Positions 58,352 to 64,000 of a stretch of DNA of 64,000 bases are shown in pieces; within the stretch, counting starts at the first letter, position 1, and each line of letters opens with the position of its first letter. The notes under the pieces were generated by a model. That model saw nothing but the letters and a program-made list of their open reading frames with translations. It had not been told where the DNA came from and made no database searches. A program made the translations under genes and the position numbers. Source of the stretch: Rhodothermales bacterium (GTDB lineage Bacteria; Bacteroidota; Rhodothermia; Rhodothermales; Bin80); the NCBI GenBank assembly GCA_958296045.1, contig CATQHT010000001.1, forward strand, positions 709,395 to 773,394, in the 5' to 3' direction.

Positions 58352-60326
58352 TAAGCGCCTGTACCACAGACGGGTCCGCCAGCGTAGAGGTGTCACCTAG
58401 GTCAGCAAAGTCATTACCGGCGATCTTACGGAGGATGCGGCGCATAATCTTCCCCGAGCGTGTCTTCGGAAGCGCAGGTGCAAACTGGATGTGGTCCGGC
58501 TTGGCGATCGGACCGATAGCTGCCCGCACATGGGCCACCAACGCAGCGCTTAGGGTTGCAGACGGCTGCGCTGTGGCCTTCAACGTGACAAAGGCGTAGA
58601 TGCCCTGGCCCTTGATAGGGTGCGGAAAGCCCACCACAGCAGCTTCGGCCACCCTTTCATGAAGCACCAGCGCACTTTCCACCTCTGCGGTTCCCATCCG
58701 GTGACCTGAGACGTTGATGACATCGTCTACTCGCCCTGTGATCCAGTAGTAGCCGTCTCTGTCACGTCGACAGCCGTCGCCGGTAAAGTAGCGGCCCTCG
58801 TAGGTGGAGAAGTAGGTCTCGACAAACCTTGGGTGGTCCTTGTATACGGTGCGCGCTTGCCCCGGCCACGAGTCTCGAATCACGAGTACGCCTTCGGCGG
58901 CTCCTGTTTGGAGTTCGCCCTCGGAGGAGAGGATTTCCGGCTGGATGCCGAAGAACGGGACGGTGGCGGATCCAGGTTTGGCCGCGATCGCGCCGGGCAG
59001 TGGTGCGATGAGGATGCCGCCGGTTTCCGTCTGCCACCATGTGTCCACGATCGGGCACCGGGCGTTGCCCACGCGTTGGTGGTACCAGCGCCAGGCTTCG
59101 GGATTGATCGGTTCTCCTACCGTGCCGAGCAGCTTGAGGGAGGCGCGGCTGGTGCGCTCCAGGAAGGCATCGCCCTGGCGCATCAGGGCCCGGATGGCCG
59201 TGGGCGCCGTATAGAACTGCGTGACTTGGTGGCGGTCGACCACCTCCCAGAAGCGGGCCGCATCTGGATACGTCGGGGTGCCCTCAAAGAACACCTGCGT
59301 GGCTCCATTAAGGAGCGGTCCGTATACGATGTAGGAGTGGCCGGTAATCCACCCCACGTCGGCCGTGCACCAGAAGATGTCGCCTGCGTGATAGTCGAAA
59401 ACAAGTTCGTGTGTGAGCGAAGTGTATACCAGGTAGCCTCCGGTGGTGTGCAGCACGCCTTTGGGTTTGCCAGTCGAGCCGGAAGTGTAAAGGATGAAGA
59501 GCGGATCCTCCGCATCCATTGGTACAGGTTCGCAGGTGGGGCTTGCCGATGCCATCGCCTCATGGTACCATACGTCCCGCCCGTCCTGCCATCTGGTTTC
59601 TGCCCCTGTGCGCCGTACCACCAGGACCGTTGAGACATCTGGGCAGCGTTCCAGCGCTCGGTCCGTATTGGACTTAAGGGGCACGCGCCGCCCGCCCCGC
59701 ATCCCCTCATCCGCGGTGATGACAAGAGTCGAGTCACAGTCAAGGATTCGATCTGCCAGTGCGTCGGGTGAAAATCCTGCAAATACCACCGAGTGGACGG
59801 CACCGATGCGGCTACAGGCCAGCATCGCGACCGCGGCTTCGGGAATCATCGGCATATACAGTGTGATGCGATCCCCTTTCTTCACGCCGAGGGCCTTGAG
59901 CACATTCGCGAGTCGGCAGACTTCGCTGTGTAGCGCACGATATGTTATGTGGCGGGCCGGCTGGGACGGGTCATCTGGTTCAAAAATCAGCGCGGTCTGG
60001 TTGCCGCGCTGTTCTAGCTGCCTGTCCAGACAGTTGTAGGAGGCATTGGTCTTGCCGCCTTCAAACCAGCGGATGAACACGTTGTCCGATGCATAGGAGA
60101 CGTTCTTGACACGCCCGAAAGGCCGAAACCAGTGAATCCGCTCCGCGGCTTCGGCCCAAAACGCTTCTGGATCGTCAACAGAGCGCTGATAGATGGCCTC
60201 ATATGCCGCTCTAGACCGGATATGTGCTCCAGCGCGCATGGCATCAGGCACTGGGTAGGCGGAAGACTCGCCGGAATATGCGCCGGTCAGGCGCGCAGGA
60301 TCGTTCTCGGTGGTCATCGTTCGCAT
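58329..60326 (-). CDS. acs: Acetyl-CoA synthetase
   Basis: 665 residues (Met4 is an alternative start). AMP-forming core: [24 protein letters not shown] (P-loop region), [43 protein letters not shown] and the lysine motif [15 protein letters not shown] near the C-terminus, where acetylation regulates activity in other species. [10 protein letters not shown] and the TWWQTE Trp are typical of acetate-specific enzymes. Converts acetate, ATP and CoA to acetyl-CoA. Confidence 0.97.
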   Translation of the reverse strand: MRTMTTENDPARLTGAYSGESSAYPVPDAMRAGAHIRSRAAYEAIYQRSVDDPEAFWAEAAERIHWFRPFGRVKNVSYASDNVFIRWFEGGKTNASYNCLDRQLEQRGNQTALIFEPDDPSQPARHITYRALHSEVCRLANVLKALGVKKGDRITLYMPMIPEAAVAMLACSRIGAVHSVVFAGFSPDALADRILDCDSTLVITADEGMRGGRRVPLKSNTDRALERCPDVSTVLVVRRTGAETRWQDGRDVWYHEAMASASPTCEPVPMDAEDPLFILYTSGSTGKPKGVLHTTGGYLVYTSLTHELVFDYHAGDIFWCTADVGWITGHSYIVYGPLLNGATQVFFEGTPTYPDAARFWEVVDRHQVTQFYTAPTAIRALMRQGDAFLERTSRASLKLLGTVGEPINPEAWRWYHQRVGNARCPIVDTWWQTETGGILIAPLPGAIAAKPGSATVPFFGIQPEILSSEGELQTGAAEGVLVIRDSWPGQARTVYKDHPRFVETYFSTYEGRYFTGDGCRRDRDGYYWITGRVDDVINVSGHRMGTAEVESALVLHERVAEAAVVGFPHPIKGQGIYAFVTLKATAQPSATLSAALVAHVRAAIGPIAKPDHIQFAPALPKTRSGKIMRRILRKIAGNDFADLGDTSTLADPSVVQALINRRADH

Positions 60327-60460
60327 GATTGGGGAAAGATCAGCAGCTTAACAAGTAGGCCAAAGTTAGGCCAAAGGTAAGGGGCAGCAGACGAAAAGTG
60401 CTGCGCGCTCTGGGCGCTCCTGAAACAACGAGGGTGCCTGGCGGGTAACATATTCGCGTG

Positions 60461-60536
<76 letters not shown>

Positions 60537-60567
60537 CCGGTGGGCCTCTCAGTTTGCGGGTGGCCCA

Positions 60568-60596
60568 TTGACATTGTCCTTGCAATATGCTAACCT
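60568..60596 (+). promoter_or_regulatory. Sigma-70-like promoter for tRNA-Asp
   Basis: TTGACA at 60568-60573, a 17-bp spacer and TAACCT at 60591-60596, ending 12 bp before the mature tRNA start. The -35 is a perfect consensus and the -10 keeps the first two bases and the last T. Confidence 0.5.
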
Positions 60597-60608
60597 TGGC
60601 ACCGTTCC

Positions 60609-60683
60609 GGTCCGGTAGTTCAGTTTGGTTAGAACGCTGGCCTGTCACGCCAGAGGTCGCGGGTTCGAGTCCCGTCCGGACCG
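60609..60683 (+). tRNA. tRNA-Asp (GTC)
   Basis: Acceptor GGTCCGG/CCGGACC, anticodon stem CTGGC/GCCAG with loop CTGTCAC giving GTC, T arm GGTTCGAGTCC, discriminator G as typical for tRNA-Asp. CCA is not encoded. Confidence 0.97.
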
Positions 60684-60879
60684 CACTGGAACGCCTGAGC
60701 AACATCGTCGGCCCCTTGGTGTATCCTTTGGGCGACGTAGCGGCAGGCCTCCTGGGCCAGAGTCTCTTAGTGCGCGTGCCGGTTCCGGTCTCACCTCCTG
60801 CCCATAGCCGGGCGTTATCGCAGCCATTGGTCTGGCGAGTTTGTTCTGCTCAGTCGCGCCGCGGGCCTGTCGCCCATAG

Positions 60880-61896
60880 TCAGGCGACACCCAGTTCCTG
60901 GCGGACGATATGAGTCCCGGCGACCAGTGCCTTCAGCTTTGCTCTGGCGGCCCAGCGCGCTGTCTGACTCAAGCCGCAGTCGGGCGCTAGTACGAGCTGC
61001 TCTGGACCCACATGCTGCAGCACCGTCCGGATACGATCCGCCACCAGAGCAGCCGACTCGATGTAGTAGTTCTTCACATCTATGACGCCTGCGGCCACCG
61101 TCTTGCCAGAGCAAGCCACCTCAGCAGCCAAATGCACCTCGGCCATCTCCCTATTGGCCATCTCTAGATGGATCTCGTGCGCATGTGCGTCCAGGATGTG
61201 AGGAAAGAGCGGCGCGTAAGTGCGATGTGCTACCGGGCGACCGACGTAGTTGCCAAAGCACAGGTGCAGCCCGATGCGGGCATTGACTCCGCGCACGGTG
61301 CGGTTGAACAGCTCGACAAACGCTGCCGGTGAGTGCTTGTGCACGGCATATGACGGCTCGTCCAATTGAATGAAGGTTGCCCCGTTAGTGGCCACTGCCT
61401 TGAGCTCGCGGTTGATGATGCCAGCAAATTCGCGCGCCACTGCCATGCGGTCCGCATAGACGGGACCGGACATGATACGGCCCGCCAACGTGTACGGACC
61501 CGGGCACGGCACCTTGAGCTGGTGTGAGGTGCGTGTGTGGGCGTACATGAATTCGTCGAGCAGGCCCAGACCATCTGGGGCTTCAATCCTAGTCCGCGCG
61601 CTATAACGCTCTCGCTGATCGTGGCCGCCTGGCCCCAGTTGGCGCAGTGGCGGCAGTGCCTCCAGGCCCTGAAGACGCCCGTAGAAGTCGGCCGTAAAGA
61701 AGCCTAGCCGGCGCATCTCGCCGTCACTAATCACGTCCAGGCCCGCCTCCTCCTGATCTCGGATCGCTAGGTCAACCGCGTCATCTAGGGTCTCCTGCAC
61801 ATCCTTTGGCCCATACTCGCCAGCACGAATGGCCTCGACAGCCGTGATGAACCAGGAAGGCCAAGCGTAGCTTCCTATGACGGAGGTCTGCAACAT
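60880..61896 (-). CDS. Short MetE-like (cobalamin-independent methionine synthase family) protein
   Basis: 338 residues from the ATG giving MLQTSVIGSYAWPSW; the frame is open to an ATG at 61965. It corresponds only to the catalytic C-terminal barrel of MetE. Zinc ligands are present: H-L-C in GLHLCFGNY, Glu in EIHLEMAN and Cys in PDCGLSQTARW. IQLDEPSYAV is the usual substrate segment. Such short forms transfer methyl groups to homocysteine or a related thiol from donors other than methyltetrahydrofolate-glutamates. The methyl donor here is unknown. Confidence 0.85.
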   Translation of the reverse strand: MLQTSVIGSYAWPSWFITAVEAIRAGEYGPKDVQETLDDAVDLAIRDQEEAGLDVISDGEMRRLGFFTADFYGRLQGLEALPPLRQLGPGGHDQRERYSARTRIEAPDGLGLLDEFMYAHTRTSHQLKVPCPGPYTLAGRIMSGPVYADRMAVAREFAGIINRELKAVATNGATFIQLDEPSYAVHKHSPAAFVELFNRTVRGVNARIGLHLCFGNYVGRPVAHRTYAPLFPHILDAHAHEIHLEMANREMAEVHLAAEVACSGKTVAAGVIDVKNYYIESAALVADRIRTVLQHVGPEQLVLAPDCGLSQTARWAARAKLKALVAGTHIVRQELGVA

Positions 61897-62082
61897 GATG
61901 GATGGGCAAGACAAGTGGGTCCGATAAACCAGTGATACGCATGGTAGGCTGCCCTGATCAGACATATCGTTGTCGACGGTCCATCCAGCCGTACCAATGA
62001 CGCTCGAACAAGCCTCCTTTGGATCCCGAACAGAATATGTCTTACCTTGTTATAGGAACTGACAAGTCATCATTGCCGAGCT

Positions 62083-63975
62083 ATGCTGAGAAACGCTATT
62101 GCTGTCGCCTTGAGCTGCGTCTTTATGATCGCTGGTGCCAGCGCGCAAAAGGCCGAATTTACCTGGATCCCTGAGCAGGATGCCAATCTGTCCACGGACG
62201 TCTTGGATCTGCTGAAATTTCCACCGTACCGGCCAGGTGCACAGGGTGGCTCCAGAGGTGTGCACGGGCCGTGTGATATTGACGGTGACGGCCTGATGGA
62301 TCTCGTAGTGACGGACTATTCCGGGGGAGGCCGTATCTACATAGTCGAATCCACTGGGGCCGACATGTGGGAAGTGGTCTACGCGTCACCGTCGCTCGAT
62401 TCTACCAGCACCAACCAGAATGGTCGCTATGCCGTTTGTTCCGACTTGGACAACGACGGTATGGGTGAAGTGAGCATGCTTATCGGTCGCGGGTACAGCC
62501 CTACCAACGTGGCCTTTGCATTCGTCCCGCCAGCCCTTTACGTGGTGGAGGCTACCGGGAATAACACCCTTTCGCTGGCCGGTAGAATGTCCTTCACGTT
62601 TCCCGACAGCCTTCCCGATCGATGGAGGAGTGAGAAAATTATGGCCCACGACGTCGATGGCGACGGCGTCGAGGAACTCCTGTTCGCAAACAATGGGTCC
62701 AACAACTTCTTTGACAACTGGTATGTGCTGTCGGTAGATGATGTGGACCCGGCATTCGGATCGTTTTTTAAGGAAGGACACTGGAGCACGCGGGCCTCCG
62801 AGGCTTTTGATCCAGTCAACCGAGGCGGTGGCAGTGCCTATTCGATCATTCCGGCGGACCTGGATGGTGACGGGACCTATGAGCTTTCTCTGAGCAGCTG
62901 GAACAACCTGAACCTCACCAACATCGATGTGACTGGAGCCGACATGTACGAGGCACCGGCGGACGGCGACCCGAACGCCTGGTACCATGCTTCTGCATCG
63001 GATGAGGTAGCGCTGTTCGGCTGCGTAGCCGTGGATATGGACATGAATGGCGATGATGAGGTGTATTGCCCAGCCTACGGTTCCGGCAATGTAACGCTGC
63101 TCAACTATGAAAGCGGAGAAGATGCGACGCAGATCACCGATGACAATGTCGTCTACGGCATCCTGCCCGGCTTCTCCTCTCTGGGGCTCGCAGCAGGGGA
63201 TATCGACGGGGATGGCCGTATGGAGCTTATAGGTAGCGGTCCGGCCTACTCACTAGGTGCCTTTGCAGCGGACGACCCACCCCAGTGGATCCGCATCGCA
63301 GACTTCTGGCCAGGCACCGACGTGGAAGACCCTGCAAACTATTCGGTCAGGGAAATCCCCTTCCCTGGAGAAGGAGGGGCTTTCAACACCATCTTTCCAG
63401 ACAGCACTGGGGGCGTGTCGTTCTTGGAAAACACAACTCCCGGCCCGGAATTTGCCGCCAAGATTGCATACCTGGGAGACGCTGACGGTGACGGGCATGC
63501 GGAACTGGCATTCTCTATGCAGGGAGTCCCGGACAGCACGTACTACATTGTGGAAACTTTCCCCAACGATTCCACGGTAGTGCGCACCATCGTTCCTGAT
63601 TCCACGAAGGCATATACCGGGCGCGCATTCCTGAGGATCTTCTCTGGTGAAGGCTTGCCGCTTAATTTCACCGAAGACCAGGTCATCGTACCGTCTGACT
63701 ATGTGCTGGGGGCGAACTATCCGAACCCGTTCAACCCGACCACTACGTTCTCCTTTACGCTGCCGCTCGACAAGCAAATCAGCGTTCTGATCTATGATGT
63801 GACTGGAAGACTGGTCCGCACGCTGGTTCGCGAGGAGACGTATGCAAAGGGTATGCACTATGCCACTTGGAATGGTCTGGATGACTCAGGTTCGCCGGTT
63901 TCCAGCGGCCAGTATTTCTATGTGCTGCGCTACGGCAACTTCCAGCAGGCACGGTCCATGATCCTGGTCAAGTAA
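62083..63975 (+). CDS. Secreted FG-GAP/VCBS-repeat protein with C-terminal sorting domain
   Basis: 630 residues, complete. A signal peptide (MLRNAIAVALSCVFMIAGASA) is followed by seven calcium-binding DxDxDG-type loops, among them CDIDGDGLMD, SDLDNDGMGE, HDVDGDGVEE, ADLDGDGTYE, GDIDGDGRME and GDADGDGHAE; these are FG-GAP-like beta-propeller repeats. A C-terminal FlgD-like/T9SS type A sorting domain begins YVLGANYPNPFNPTTTF and ends GQYFYVLRYGNFQQARSM. It should be exported and either secreted or attached to the cell surface. Ligand or substrate unknown. Confidence 0.9.
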   Translation: MLRNAIAVALSCVFMIAGASAQKAEFTWIPEQDANLSTDVLDLLKFPPYRPGAQGGSRGVHGPCDIDGDGLMDLVVTDYSGGGRIYIVESTGADMWEVVYASPSLDSTSTNQNGRYAVCSDLDNDGMGEVSMLIGRGYSPTNVAFAFVPPALYVVEATGNNTLSLAGRMSFTFPDSLPDRWRSEKIMAHDVDGDGVEELLFANNGSNNFFDNWYVLSVDDVDPAFGSFFKEGHWSTRASEAFDPVNRGGGSAYSIIPADLDGDGTYELSLSSWNNLNLTNIDVTGADMYEAPADGDPNAWYHASASDEVALFGCVAVDMDMNGDDEVYCPAYGSGNVTLLNYESGEDATQITDDNVVYGILPGFSSLGLAAGDIDGDGRMELIGSGPAYSLGAFAADDPPQWIRIADFWPGTDVEDPANYSVREIPFPGEGGAFNTIFPDSTGGVSFLENTTPGPEFAAKIAYLGDADGDGHAELAFSMQGVPDSTYYIVETFPNDSTVVRTIVPDSTKAYTGRAFLRIFSGEGLPLNFTEDQVIVPSDYVLGANYPNPFNPTTTFSFTLPLDKQISVLIYDVTGRLVRTLVREETYAKGMHYATWNGLDDSGSPVSSGQYFYVLRYGNFQQARSMILVK

Positions 63976-64000
63976 ATGCTGCTTTTCCGGTGAGTTTGGC

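Overview
The window looks like chromosomal DNA from a Bacteroidota-related bacterium of the Rhodothermota/Balneolota type, probably uncultivated. Four things point there. Small lineage-typical families are present (DUF4293, DUF4837, a DUF4296-like lipoprotein). A secreted protein at the right edge ends in a FlgD-like/T9SS-type sorting domain with the YPNPFNP motif. ExbB/ExbD genes are clustered, and the GC content is moderately high. The taxonomic call is inference; no 16S gene is present.

Layout. 1-7168 is an accessory-looking, gene-sparse stretch: the tail of a Gfo/Idh/MocA oxidoreductase, a three-gene cassette (two related four-helix membrane proteins and a secreted Cys-rich vWA-like protein), two tandem small membrane proteins, and long gaps. 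7169-13338 holds a methyltransferase, the molybdoenzyme MsrP, a DUF3592-like membrane protein, an HNH nuclease, a MOSC protein and a lipoprotein joining a serine beta-lactamase fold to a VanX-type dipeptidase. 13425-29407 is one long minus-strand run: queA-ispD-ispF-dedA, tRNA-Thr-Tyr-Gly-Thr, tuf, tRNA-Trp, secE-nusG-rplKAJL-rpoB-rpoC. 29562-33318 is a minus-strand unit with a VKOR-DsbA fusion, transketolase and a small secreted protein.

33955-35646 is a solitary DUF262/DUF1524 (GmrSD-like) restriction gene between two gene-poor flanks. 36202-44257 is a complete tryptophan operon, trpE-(unknown)-trpS-trpG-trpD-trpC-trpF-trpB-trpA, with stop/start overlaps from trpS onward and tryptophanyl-tRNA synthetase embedded in it; two lipoprotein genes follow. 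45840-46955 carries several tiny minus-strand ORFs downstream of recQ. The remainder holds a GT2 glycosyltransferase, DUF4293, an NAD-type isocitrate dehydrogenase-like gene, an ExbB/small membrane protein/ExbD/ExbD cluster, an S41 protease, a divergent penicillin-acylase-like protein next to a BadF-type sugar kinase, acetyl-CoA synthetase, tRNA-Phe, tRNA-Asp, a short MetE-like methyltransferase and the FG-GAP-repeat secreted protein.

The best candidate for something undescribed is the 1592-5144 cassette. Its two membrane proteins share a motif (CNLxxGHYxxAL followed by a spaced extracytoplasmic Cys pair), overlap by 8 nt, and are followed by an exported protein with a DxSxE element. No CRISPR array, insertion sequence, integrase or phage gene was seen.
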